DNA of 64,000 bases from Verrucomicrobiia bacterium (GCA_030425385.1 JAUIAH010000012.1:64001-128000); one strand, 5' to 3'. Counted from the first letter of the stretch, positions 43,737 through 51,920 are shown. Program-made: numbers and translations. Notes: a model not told the origin generated them from the sequence alone.

Positions 43737-45260
43737 ATGTCCATGACCCCTGAGTACGCGAGTCGCCGTCGTTTCCTGAAGAGTTCGCTATCAGCCTCTG
43801 CTCTCGGCCTGGGCCTTCTGCGAGACTTGCCCTTGGTTTCCGCTGAGGAGACGCAGCCTCTGATGCGTCAAGTGCGCTTGCGCCCCGAGATCGAGCCCAT
43901 CGTGCGATTGATCGAGACCACGCCGAGAGAGCGGTTATTGGAAGAAGTGGGGACACGAGTGAAATCAGGACGCTTGAGTTATCAGCAGATCTTGGCCGCG
44001 CTCCAACTCGTAGGGGTTTGCAACGTGCAGCCCCGGCCTGTGGGGTTCAAATTTCACTCCGTGCTCGTCGTGCATTCCGCTCATCTCGCGAGTGTGGCGT
44101 CTCCCGATCAGGACCGGTGGCTGCCAATCTTCTGGGCCTTGGATTATTATAAGAAAGCGGAACAGGAAGATATCCATCAGAATAACTGGGCCATGGCACC
44201 CGTGGACGAGTCAGCGGTGCCACCCGCGCACCAAGCGAGAGAGGCTTTTGTCAGAGCCATGGAACAGTGGGACGTGTCTGCTGCCGATGCCGCTGTCGCT
44301 GGTCTGGCCCGGACGGCAAGTGTGGGTGAAGTGTTTGAAATCTTTGCTAGTCTCGGGTCGCGTGACTTTCGTGACATCGGTCATAAAGCCATCTTCGTGG
44401 CCAATAGCTTTCGCGCCCTCCACACGATTGGTTGGGAGCACGCGGAACCCATTCTGAGGTGCCTGGCCTATGCCTTGCTAGCTCATGAGGGGAGCAACCC
44501 TGCCGAACGCGATTCCGATTTGGATCGTCCCTGGCGAGAGAACCTCGAGCGCGAGAAAGCCATTCCCACGGCGTGGCGAGGCGGGGAACGGCGATCGGAA
44601 GCGGTGAGGGATCTGTTAGAAACCTTGCGCTACGCATCACCCGCGGAGGCCAGTGAAGCGGTGGTGGCGCATTTGAAAGGAGGAGTCTCGCCCCAGAGCA
44701 TGTGGGATGCCGGCTTCCAGTTTGCGAGCGAGTTGTTGATGCGCAATCCAGGGATCATCGCGCTTCACGCGGTTACGTCGGCGAATGCCATGTATCACGC
44801 CTATCAGGCCTGCAGCGAAGACCGCACGCGCCGCCTGCTCACCCTGCAACTGCCAGCGTTTCTAACGTTGTTTCGACAAGACCCTAAAGGGCTTGAGGCG
44901 AAGAAAGAGCGCATGCATCTGATAGAGCCAGCAGCCTTGCCGTCAGATGGGGATGAAGCGCTGGATCTCATCTTTGCGGAGCTAACAGGCAATCGCTACC
45001 AGGCGGCCGAGCGCGTTTTAAGCTTTTGTCAGAGGGACCCGGCGCACGCGCGACGCTTCATTGATCACGCCCGGCGGATGCTCTTTCTCAAGGGGACCAA
45101 TGCCCACGATTACAAATTCACCTCTGCCGTGTTGGAAGATTACTACCAAGTGTCGCCCGGCCTGCGAGACGCCTTCATAGCCGCCAGTGTCTACAACCTT
45201 CGGGGTGCAAGCGAGCCCGATAACCCCTTGGTTCAACGCACTCGCGCGGCTCTAGGTTAG
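43737..45260 (+). CDS. Tat-exported all-helical protein of unknown function
   Basis: A 507-aa protein with a twin-arginine signal (SRRRFLKSSLSASALGLGLL), implying export in a folded, probably cofactor-bearing, state. The mature part is helical with conserved-looking His-rich spots: FKFHSVLVVHSAHLASVASPDQDRWLPIFWALDYYKKAEQED, IGHKAIFVANSFRALHTIGWEHAEPILRCLAYAL, and NPGIIALHAVTSANAMYHAYQACSED. No CxxCH or Fe-S motif is present. No family is recognised; the spaced histidines could bind metal. Similar lengths and Tat signals occur in uncharacterised planctomycete and verrucomicrobial proteins. It follows the cyclase by 61 bp on the same strand. Confidence 0.75.
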   Translation: MSMTPEYASRRRFLKSSLSASALGLGLLRDLPLVSAEETQPLMRQVRLRPEIEPIVRLIETTPRERLLEEVGTRVKSGRLSYQQILAALQLVGVCNVQPRPVGFKFHSVLVVHSAHLASVASPDQDRWLPIFWALDYYKKAEQEDIHQNNWAMAPVDESAVPPAHQAREAFVRAMEQWDVSAADAAVAGLARTASVGEVFEIFASLGSRDFRDIGHKAIFVANSFRALHTIGWEHAEPILRCLAYALLAHEGSNPAERDSDLDRPWRENLEREKAIPTAWRGGERRSEAVRDLLETLRYASPAEASEAVVAHLKGGVSPQSMWDAGFQFASELLMRNPGIIALHAVTSANAMYHAYQACSEDRTRRLLTLQLPAFLTLFRQDPKGLEAKKERMHLIEPAALPSDGDEALDLIFAELTGNRYQAAERVLSFCQRDPAHARRFIDHARRMLFLKGTNAHDYKFTSAVLEDYYQVSPGLRDAFIAASVYNLRGASEPDNPLVQRTRAALG

Positions 45261-45413
45261 GCGACGTTATGAAAGCCTCAGCTCATCGTGGATAGCGAGT
45301 CCTACCAAAGAACGCTCTTCCGCCTCCCTGAGCCGACTGGTTCATGGTGCGAACTCCTAGGGTGCACACTTCGGGCTCGATCTCTTCGTCTCGGCGGCTG
45401 TAGGGTAGACTCC

Positions 45414-45656
45414 ATGAGTGGCGGTAATCCATCGGGACAGAAGATCGATCAAATGGTACTTGCGGCTTTGTGGCTCACGGCGCATCGCGAAGGGGAAGCG
45501 TCTGCTTGGCAGGCTTGGAAATCTTTGGACTGGGACGCACTGAATCGGTTACATAGGGCCGGGCTGATTGCGCAGCCGCGAGGCCGGAACAAATCCGTCA
45601 CGTTCACAGAAAAAGGGGCGGCGGCGGCCGAAGCCGCCTTCGAAGCCCTTTGCTAG
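45414..45656 (+). CDS. Small DUF6429-like winged-helix-type protein
   Basis: An 80-aa protein matching the remembered DUF6429 pattern: IDQMVLAALWLTAHREGE, then AWQAWKSLDWDALNRLHRAGLIAQPRGRNKSVTFTEKG. The tail shape (helix, LIAxPxGKxKSVxLTExG) resembles a small winged-helix domain. ATG 45414 is chosen; the frame is open upstream to 45288 but the added residues are not family-like. The next gene starts 24 bp after its stop, suggesting a two-gene unit. Function unknown. Confidence 0.75.
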   Translation: MSGGNPSGQKIDQMVLAALWLTAHREGEASAWQAWKSLDWDALNRLHRAGLIAQPRGRNKSVTFTEKGAAAAEAAFEALC

Positions 45657-45680
45657 GCGGAGCCTGACAATGTGGTGGCC

Positions 45681-45935
45681 ATGCCCGGCGTGGACATCAA
45701 TAGGGAACCACCAAAGCGCTTTCCCTTTCCTCCTCGGGCACAGGCCCTTTGGGATACCGTGCCGGAAGAGGTGAGGGATGACATTCTTGCCAAGGTATGG
45801 TGCGGCCATTGTCGAGACTCTCGGCGCATCGAAGATTTCACCGCCATCCCAGAGGAGCACAACGATCTCATCCTTCGCGGATTCTGTGCCACCTGCGGGC
45901 ATGTGGTGGTTCGCCTCCTGGAAACCGGTGGCTAG
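45681..45935 (+). CDS. Small zinc-ribbon protein
   Basis: An 84-aa protein with two CxxC knuckles, WCGHCRDSRRIEDF and GFCATCGHVVVRLLE, separated by about 30 residues including HNDLILRGF. It resembles short uncharacterised bacterial proteins in which the ribbon is followed by a V-x-R-x-x-E end. GTG at 45672 is an alternative start. It probably binds one zinc ion. Located between the DUF6429-like gene and the CRISPR region on the plus strand. Confidence 0.65.
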   Translation: MPGVDINREPPKRFPFPPRAQALWDTVPEEVRDDILAKVWCGHCRDSRRIEDFTAIPEEHNDLILRGFCATCGHVVVRLLETGG

Positions 45936-46063
45936 GCCGGCGCGTAATGCTAGATCAGAGGCAGAAGACCGGGCGAGAAGAGCTTGGAGGAGATGAAGAG
46001 ACGCTTTGACAGCGCAGATAGATTGAGCCCTTTCCTCTACTTCTCGTGACTCATCGGAAATAC

Positions 46064-46235
46064 ATGAATCAAGCCACTCCAGAACCGGGCGCCATCCACT
46101 CGGCTGCCGTTGAGATGCTCCTGTTTGTGGGGGACCAGCAACACTCCGTTGGCCAAATGGCCGCTGACTTCATCCTTCTGGAAGCGCCTCTCGCAGAGGC
46201 CATACCACCAGGCACCGCGGCGGCCCCATTGAAGC
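46064..46235 (+). pseudogene. Truncated small protein gene running into the degenerate CRISPR repeat
   Basis: From ATG 46064 the frame reads VEMLLFVGDQQHSVGQMAADF, then ILLEAPLAEAIPPG. This resembles the first half of short proteins with a strand pattern LLL-V-G-D ... Q-M-G-x-D-F-I-L ... P-P-G-x-A, from memory and not verified. After PPGT the frame enters the degenerate repeat at 46214 and continues only as repeat-encoded TAAAPLK residues into the array. The family resemblance therefore stops exactly where repeat sequence begins. It may alternatively be chance coding potential in the array leader. Confidence 0.4.
46200..46235 (+). repeat. Half-degenerate terminal CRISPR repeat
   Basis: Positions 46214-46235 match the last 22 nt of the array repeat exactly (ACCGCGGCGGCCCCATTGAA plus GC), while the first 14 positions (46200-46213) match at only a few bases. 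It is followed by a 39-nt spacer (46236-46274) before the first perfect repeat. Confidence 0.8.
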
Positions 46236-46274
46236 TGGCCGATCTTGCCCAGGAGCCCCGAGTCCACGTCCCGG

Positions 46275-47620
46275 CTCTCCGCCGCCTAACCGCGGCGGCC
46301 CCATTGAAGCCGAATTGGTCGATCAGCCGAGAAACATACTCAACGTCTCTCCGCCGCCTAACCGCGGCGGCCCCATTGAAGCGGTAGACCCCGGTCACGG
46401 GGGCAACGATGTCGGCGCTCTCCGCCGCCTAACCGCGGCGGCCCCATTGAAGCCAAAGGTTACGTGGTGGCGCAAGGCCAGCACGCGGATCTCTCCGCCG
46501 CCTAACCGCGGCGGCCCCATTGAAGCCTGACGGACTCATCCAGACCCACGTACCCTCGAGGTGCTCTCCGCCGCCTAACCGCGGCGGCCCCATTGAAGCA
46601 GCTTACACAGCTCCGCATAAAGAGCACGCAGCCCCCTCTCCGCCGCCTAACCGCGGCGGCCCCATTGAAGCTTCTGCCGTGCGGTTTCTTCATGCTTCGG
46701 GGGCTCATTCTCTCCGCCGCCTAACCGCGGCGGCCCCATTGAAGCGGAACAAGGAAATCGATCTCGGCGAGGAACTGGACATCCTCTCCGCCGCCTAACC
46801 GCGGCGGCCCCATTGAAGCTCCCGGTTCCTTGGCCAGTGATGCTGACATTGCCAACTTCTCTCCGCCGCCTAACCGCGGCGGCCCCATTGAAGCACTCTT
46901 TGGCAACATGCCAGAATCGCTCTCCCCCAACTCTCCGCCGCCTAACCGCGGCGGCCCCATTGAAGCTGCGTTGGTTGGTTGATATTGTCTAAAGTCATGA
47001 AAGCTCTCCGCCGCCTAACCGCGGCGGCCCCATTGAAGCTCCAAACTGGCGTGTCCCCGCTTATCCCATGTCCGGACTCTCCGCCGCCTAACCGCGGCGG
47101 CCCCATTGAAGCAAGAGAATGTGCTTGCGGGCTCTACCGCCCGTGTTGTGCTCTCCGCCGCCTAACCGCGGCGGCCCCATTGAAGCGCATCTACTGCGAC
47201 GAGACGGACACCTCTGGCGACTCTCCGCCGCCTAACCGCGGCGGCCCCATTGAAGCACCGCAACCATTGATTGGAACGTGTTGTCAGATTACTCTCCGCC
47301 GCCTAACCGCGGCGGCCCCATTGAAGCTGAAAACCCCGACTCTTTTACAACCTTCTTAGTTTTGCTCTCCGCCGCCTAACCGCGGCGGCCCCATTGAAGC
47401 TTGCGCTGCAAAGCATGCTTGATAGGTCTTCCCCGCGCTCTCCGCCGCCTAACCGCGGCGGCCCCATTGAAGCTCGCCGACGTTCTCCCGTCTCGTCTAT
47501 GAGCTGTTCCTCTCCGCCGCCTAACCGCGGCGGCCCCATTGAAGCCCCGCTCTGATCTAGGGAGCTTGTTAGTCAGCGTCACGTCTCTCCGCCGCCTAAC
47601 CGCGGCGGCCCCATTGAAGC
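46275..47620 (+). CRISPR. CRISPR array, 19 identical 36-nt repeats and 18 spacers (34-39 nt)
   Basis: Perfect repeats start at 46275, 46347, 46418, 46491, 46564, 46636, 46710, 46784, 46859, 46931, 47004, 47077, 47151, 47221, 47292, 47365, 47438, 47510 and 47585, each 36 nt. The repeat begins CTCTCCGCCGCC, has a GC-rich inverted core (GCCGC ... GCGGC around CTAACC) and ends GGCCCCATTGAAGC. The ATTGAAGC end resembles the 5' handle of class 1 crRNAs, which argues for plus-strand transcription. The degenerate repeat on the low-coordinate side would instead normally mark the leader-distal end. Spacers are all different. No cas gene occurs anywhere in the window, so the type cannot be assigned. Only 47 bp separate the last repeat from the end of the sugar-binding protein gene. 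Confidence 0.97.
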
Positions 47621-47667
47621 CTACACGGCTTTGAGACGCTATGCCTTGCTTCACCTTGATGCGCGCA

Positions 47668-48624
47668 TCACCACTGTTCGGCGATGCGGCTTTCGTCGTT
47701 CAGCGAGTCGTCGTAGTGATAGTGGGCGCAGGGGATGAGCGTCTTCTTCTCGATCGCTTCGCCAGCTAGGTAGTCGACAAAGGCTTGGACCGTGCCGACT
47801 GCCATCTTGCGCGGGAACTGCTGAGGGGTATCGATGATCTTCTTCTCAAAGACTGCTTGTTTGCCAGCGGGTGACGCATCAAAGGCGACGAGTGTGATTT
47901 GTTCTTGTTTGCCCGCGCGCACAACGGCGGCATGAGCACCGAGGGCAGAGGGATCGTTGATGGCGAAGATGCCCGTGATGTCTGGGTGTGCTTGCAGAAT
48001 GTCCGTCGTGACCGCGTAACCACCATCGCGGCTGCCCTTGCCGCTCAGTTCCGTGACGATCTCTAGAGGACTGTTTGCATCGGCTAGGGCCTTCTTGAAT
48101 CCATCCACACGGAGGATGCAGGAGCTGACTTCAGGTAGGGAAACGATGGCGACTTGGCCTTGGTTGCCTAACGCTTCCATCATGCTTTTCCCAGCGAGAA
48201 CGCCTCCTTGAAAGTTGTCGCTGCCAATGTGGGCCATGACGAGGTCTTGGGCCTCGGTGTCGCTCACTTGGACATCGAAGGTGAAGACGGGAATGCCCGC
48301 TTCATGAGCAGCTTTCACGCCTTGGCCAGCAGATTGCGAATCCACCGGATTAAGAAAGATGGCATCAACCCCTTGCGCCACGAAATCGGTGATTTGACTG
48401 TTCTGCTTGGCGGGGTCGTTCTCGCCGCTGAGAGCCGTGATGGCGTAGCCGTGTGTTGCCGCCTCCTCCGTCATCACGTTGGCAATAAGTTTGAAGAAGG
48501 GATTGGTGAGGTCCATGCAGGTCATGCCGATGCGACCTTGCGAAGCGGTGGTTTCCTTCTCTCCACAACCAGCTAGGATGAAGGGGAGGATCGAGACGAG
48601 GCTGAGGAAAGTCAGGCGTTTCAT
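47668..48624 (-). CDS. Sugar ABC transporter substrate-binding lipoprotein (RbsB-like)
   Basis: A 318-aa periplasmic binding protein of the ribose/galactose family (Peripla_BP_4). The start ATG 48624 gives a lipoprotein signal with lipobox LAGC in LPFILAGCGEKE; in-frame ATGs at 48636 and 48660 are less natural. Marks of the fold: GMTCMDLTNPFFKLIANVM, FVAQGVDAIFLNPVDSQS, AHEAGIPVFTFDVQV, AHIGSDNFQGGVLAGKSM and FAINDPSALGAHAAV. It should capture a pentose or hexose, identity unknown. It is the third gene of ATPase-permease-binding protein and its 3' end faces the CRISPR array. Confidence 0.92.
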   Translation of the reverse strand: MKRLTFLSLVSILPFILAGCGEKETTASQGRIGMTCMDLTNPFFKLIANVMTEEAATHGYAITALSGENDPAKQNSQITDFVAQGVDAIFLNPVDSQSAGQGVKAAHEAGIPVFTFDVQVSDTEAQDLVMAHIGSDNFQGGVLAGKSMMEALGNQGQVAIVSLPEVSSCILRVDGFKKALADANSPLEIVTELSGKGSRDGGYAVTTDILQAHPDITGIFAINDPSALGAHAAVVRAGKQEQITLVAFDASPAGKQAVFEKKIIDTPQQFPRKMAVGTVQAFVDYLAGEAIEKKTLIPCAHYHYDDSLNDESRIAEQW

Positions 48625-48656
48625 GAGGGACGCCATACGAGAGACGGAGCGAGGAA

Positions 48657-49979
48657 TCAAGCTCGCAGCCAGCGGATTCCCGTGCCCCCTTGACGCAACT
48701 TGTCGAGGAGGACGGCCACGAGAATCACAGCTCCAAGGACGACTTGCTGAAGATAGCTATCGAATCCGAGCAGGTTCATCCCATTCTGAATCACGGAAAT
48801 GATGAAGGCTCCTATCAACGTTCCCATGATCTTGCCCGTGCCGCCCGACAGACTGGTGCCTCCTACGACCACGGCAGCAATCACGTAGAGTTCAAACATC
48901 ATGCCGAGATTGGGAGCGCCAGAGCCTAACTGAGATGCCTGGATGCAGCCTCCGAAACCCGCGCACAGTCCGGCCACGAGATAGACAAAGATGAGCACGC
49001 CTTTCACCGGAACGCCAGAGAGTCGAGCGGCTTCTTCATTGCCGCCCACTGCGTAGATGTAGCGTCCCCAACGTGTCTGACTCATGAAAAGGTGCGCCAC
49101 GGTGTAGAGAACCATGAGGAGAATGACAGTGTTGGGAATCCCTAACGTTCGTCCTTGTCCTAGCCAGGTGAGGGAATCGGGAACCTGATAGATGGAGAAC
49201 CCACCGGTGAGGAGAAAGGCAAAGCCGCGGGCCATCATCATGATGGCTAGAGTCGTGATGAAAGGGGCAACTCTGAATTGAGCCACCAGGAAGCCGCCGC
49301 TCGCACCGATGCCTCCGCAAGCCATGGTGGCGGCGAGGAATCCTAACCAAACGGACCAACTCGGAGCGGTCAAGCCCCCTAACGCTTTCATGAGAAGAGT
49401 GCTGAGCACGGCGGCGAATGCGATCAGGCTGCCTACGGAGAGGTCGATGCCGCCGGTGAGGATGACGAGTGTCATGCCAATGGCAATGACAGCGATCACG
49501 ACGATCCGATCCACAATCGCCACGAGATTCGAGCCTTTGAGGAAATCGGATTGCCAACGTTCGCGGGGGCGCGTCCATGTGATCTCAGGATGACTCGAAC
49601 GGATACCTTCGAGGACGGTCCAGCTTTCCACATCTCCCGAGATGATGAGATGCTTTGGGGCGGGGGCCCCGTCCTCAGACCACGAATCCGCGAGCAGTTT
49701 CAAATCTCTCGGCGTGCCGACTAGCAAGGACACATTGGTCAGCCCTTTCGCTTCCAATTGGGGCTTCACCATAGCGGCTAGCGTTGATGAAGGCTTCTTG
49801 GCCGCGCCAATGACGAGAATCGCGTCCGAAGGAGAGGCCGATTTCTCCACCGTGGCCGCCACGCGCGCCGCGGCTGCCGATCCTGTGGCGCTCTGCTGCT
49901 TGAGCGTGAGCAGGCTAAAGAGGGCGCAGAGGAACAGCAGTACGAGAAGCATCCCGTATTCGCCTAACCATTTCTTCAT
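48657..49979 (-). CDS. Sugar ABC permease (RbsC-like) with an extra periplasmic domain
   Basis: A 440-aa membrane protein. The core from about residue 150 is a typical BPD_transp_2 permease with IGMTLVILTGGIDLSVGSLIAFAAV and the coupling segment RWGRYIYAVGGNEEAARLSGVPV. Between the first helix (8-26) and the second lies an insert of roughly 120 residues (about 29-148) with alternating strands and helices (DAILVIGAAKKPSS, VSLLVGTPRDLKLLAD, KHLIISGDVESWTVLEGI), absent from the classical ~320-aa RbsC. Its stop and the binding-protein gene are 32 bp apart, and its ATG overlaps the ATPase stop (ATGA, 49976-49979). Confidence 0.9.
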   Translation of the reverse strand: MKKWLGEYGMLLVLLFLCALFSLLTLKQQSATGSAAAARVAATVEKSASPSDAILVIGAAKKPSSTLAAMVKPQLEAKGLTNVSLLVGTPRDLKLLADSWSEDGAPAPKHLIISGDVESWTVLEGIRSSHPEITWTRPRERWQSDFLKGSNLVAIVDRIVVIAVIAIGMTLVILTGGIDLSVGSLIAFAAVLSTLLMKALGGLTAPSWSVWLGFLAATMACGGIGASGGFLVAQFRVAPFITTLAIMMMARGFAFLLTGGFSIYQVPDSLTWLGQGRTLGIPNTVILLMVLYTVAHLFMSQTRWGRYIYAVGGNEEAARLSGVPVKGVLIFVYLVAGLCAGFGGCIQASQLGSGAPNLGMMFELYVIAAVVVGGTSLSGGTGKIMGTLIGAFIISVIQNGMNLLGFDSYLQQVVLGAVILVAVLLDKLRQGGTGIRWLRA

Positions 49980-51490
49980 GCAGCGACCTCCTCCAGCATG
50001 GCAAGTTTAAGGATGGCTTCCTGCGTCACGTGGGCATCGTTAGGGACCTCTCCCGTGAGGCGTCCGCCGCGCATCACCAAGATGCGATCGCTCATGCCGA
50101 GGATCTCAGGGAGCTCGCTACTCACCATCACAATAGCCTTTCCTTGAGATGCCAGGGTATTCATGAGCTGATAGATCTCGAACTTTGCCCCGACATCAAT
50201 GCCACGTGTGGGTTCGTCAAAGAGAATGACATCCGCATGGCGGGCGAGCCACTTAGACAGGACGACTTTCTGTTGGTTGCCACCTGATAATTCACGCACC
50301 CGCTGGTCTGGAGAGTGGAGCCGTAAGCGGAGCTGTTGAGCGTATTGTGAGAATTCTTCACGCTCTTGGGCCGCTTGCAAGATTGCGCCTTTGCTGAAGC
50401 GCTTCAAATTGGGCAGGCCAAAGTTCTCCACGGCCGAGTGCATGAGCACGAGTCCTTCGCCTTTGCGATCTTCTGACAAAAGACAAATGCCCGCAGCAAT
50501 AGCCTCGCGAGGGCTCCGGAGAGAGAGTGCGTTTCCGTCCACCGCCACCACGCCGTGGTCTCGCGCATCAGCGCCCGCGAGCAGGCGCATCATCTCGGTC
50601 CGCCCAGCACCAACCAAACCGAAAACGCCGACCATTTCACCAGCTCTCACAGAGAAGTGAACGTCATGCACCACGCCGTCCCGGCTGAGCCCTTCGACAC
50701 GAAGCCGTTCTGGACCAAGACGGATGGAACGTGAGGGGAACTCATCCTCAAGCGGACGGCCTACCATCTTCTCAATAAGCTGCTCACGTGTCGCCCCTGC
50801 CACTGCCCCTTCAGCGACCGTCTCCCCATCCCGCAGTACAAGAAACTCACTAGCAATGGCATCGATCTCTTCAAGGCGATGACTGATGTAGATGATGCCA
50901 ATGCCCTCTGCCTGCAAATCGCGTACGATGGCAAAGAGTTTCGTCACTTCTTGATCGGTCAGGACAGCTGACGGCTCATCCATCACGAGGATGCGGGCGT
51001 CAAAGCTCAAGGCGCGTGCGATCTCAACCGCTTGTTGTTGCGCCACAGAGAAATCAGCACACTTGGTATCCGGATCGATCTTCAGTCCCAGACGGTCGAG
51101 CCATTGCTGAGCGAGCTGCCGCTCCCCATCATGATCCAGCCAACCAAAGCGAGTCCTTTCGCGGCCAAGGAACAGATTCTCGCGGATGGTCATCGCGGGC
51201 ACGAGATTGAACTCCTGATAAATCACGGCAATCCCAGCCTCCCGTGCCTCACGAGCGGAACGGATTCGGACCGCCCTGCCATCCAGGTGAATCGTCCCTT
51301 CGTCAGGCTCGTGCGCCCCGCCTAGCATCTTGATCAACGTGCTCTTGCCTGCGCCATTCTCTCCCAAAAGCGCCAGGACATCACCCCGGCGAAGCGTCAG
51401 ATGCACCCCTGTCAACGCTCGCACGCCAGGAAACTGTTTCCCAATGCCGCGCATCTCTAGAAGGGGCGCCTCTTGCTCTATCGGTTTCAT
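49976..51490 (-). CDS. Sugar ABC ATP-binding protein with two ABC domains (RbsA-like)
   Basis: A 504-aa cytosolic ATPase of the carbohydrate-uptake-2 class. First domain: Walker A GENGAGKST, signature-equivalent DFSVAQQQAVEIARAL, Walker B ILVMDEPSAVLTD. Second domain: degenerate Walker A GLVGAGRTEMMRL, as is normal in RbsA, signature LSGGNQQKVVLSKWL and ILFDEPTRGID. The ATG at 51490 is chosen; ATG 51496 lies inside the palindrome described separately and would add two residues. First gene of the sugar importer operon. Confidence 0.93.
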   Translation of the reverse strand: MKPIEQEAPLLEMRGIGKQFPGVRALTGVHLTLRRGDVLALLGENGAGKSTLIKMLGGAHEPDEGTIHLDGRAVRIRSAREAREAGIAVIYQEFNLVPAMTIRENLFLGRERTRFGWLDHDGERQLAQQWLDRLGLKIDPDTKCADFSVAQQQAVEIARALSFDARILVMDEPSAVLTDQEVTKLFAIVRDLQAEGIGIIYISHRLEEIDAIASEFLVLRDGETVAEGAVAGATREQLIEKMVGRPLEDEFPSRSIRLGPERLRVEGLSRDGVVHDVHFSVRAGEMVGVFGLVGAGRTEMMRLLAGADARDHGVVAVDGNALSLRSPREAIAAGICLLSEDRKGEGLVLMHSAVENFGLPNLKRFSKGAILQAAQEREEFSQYAQQLRLRLHSPDQRVRELSGGNQQKVVLSKWLARHADVILFDEPTRGIDVGAKFEIYQLMNTLASQGKAIVMVSSELPEILGMSDRILVMRGGRLTGEVPNDAHVTQEAILKLAMLEEVAA

Positions 51491-51493
51491 GAT

Positions 51494-51517
51494 CATCTCG
51501 TGGTTGCCCACGAGATG
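51494..51517 (-). promoter_or_regulatory. Perfect 10-bp inverted repeat at the sugar-operon start
   Basis: CATCTCGTGG-TTGC-CCACGAGATG: perfect 10-bp arms around four bases. On the minus strand the loop reads GCAA, a GNRA tetraloop, and the last arm contains the ATG at 51496-51494. The right edge coincides with the predicted transcription start, as expected of a repressor operator; an RNA hairpin at the start codon is the alternative. Confidence 0.65.
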
Positions 51518-51522
51518 GCACT

Positions 51523-51550
51523 TTTACAGAATCAGAGTGAGTCCAGTCAA
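51523..51550 (-). promoter_or_regulatory. Putative sigma70-type promoter of the sugar ABC operon
   Basis: On the minus strand TTGACT (51550-51545) and TGTAAA (51528-51523) are separated by 16 bp. They match five and four of six consensus bases. A start about seven bases on would fall at about 51516, inside the palindrome. Confidence 0.45.
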
Positions 51551-51848
51551 CGATTCACCGGGACTCTCCAGCACCAATGGTCAGATCGATCTTTAGAAGG
51601 GGGGGTGATCGCCAAGCCAAGTGTTCAAATCTAGGCTCACCTACCAGTCGACGTTCTCGAAACTCCCATCCGCATTCGCCTTACCGTGGCATCGGAACGG
51701 CGCTGGAAGGTCATCGCCAGCACGTCGAACCTTTCGAGCGAGAAGAATGAGAGCCCTACCAGCAGTGGTTTGGCTGAATGCTATCCCACCATAGCGAAGG
51801 CACCCGGTTTCTCGATGAACCCTCAGTGAATTCTCGAACCGCGAAGAG
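51551..51848. other. Gap between sugar operon promoter and tRNA-Gln
   Basis: No gene recognised. A minus-strand frame from about 51859 to 51641 encodes a 72-residue arginine-rich peptide overlapping the tRNA and resembles nothing known. No repeat or terminator stands out. Confidence 0.4.
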
Positions 51849-51920
51849 CTACCCCGCAAGGACTCGAACCTTGAATAACTGAACCAAAATCAGTTGTGTT
51901 GCCAATTACACCACGGGGTA
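51849..51920 (-). tRNA. tRNA-Gln (anticodon UUG)
   Basis: On the minus strand the 7-bp acceptor stem TACCCCG/CGGGGTA is complete, with G as discriminator base. The D arm contains TAATTGG, the anticodon stem AACTGA/TCAGTT encloses the seven-base loop TTTTGGT with anticodon TTG, and the T arm contains GGTTCGAGTCC. No CCA is encoded. 72 nt is a normal length. Confidence 0.95.

Noticed and set aside
46006-46011. TTGACA as a leader promoter for the CRISPR array
   Set aside because: No acceptable -10 element at 16-18 bp.
46315-47654. Proteins built of repeated SPPPNRGGPIEA, LRRLTAAAPLK or FNGAAAVRRRR units
   Set aside because: These are translations of the CRISPR repeat, which lacks stops in several frames; the variable parts are spacers.
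51641-51859. Possible pilin-like or other small gene upstream of tRNA-Gln
   Set aside because: It overlaps the tRNA, has no signal or conserved motif and no ribosome site.
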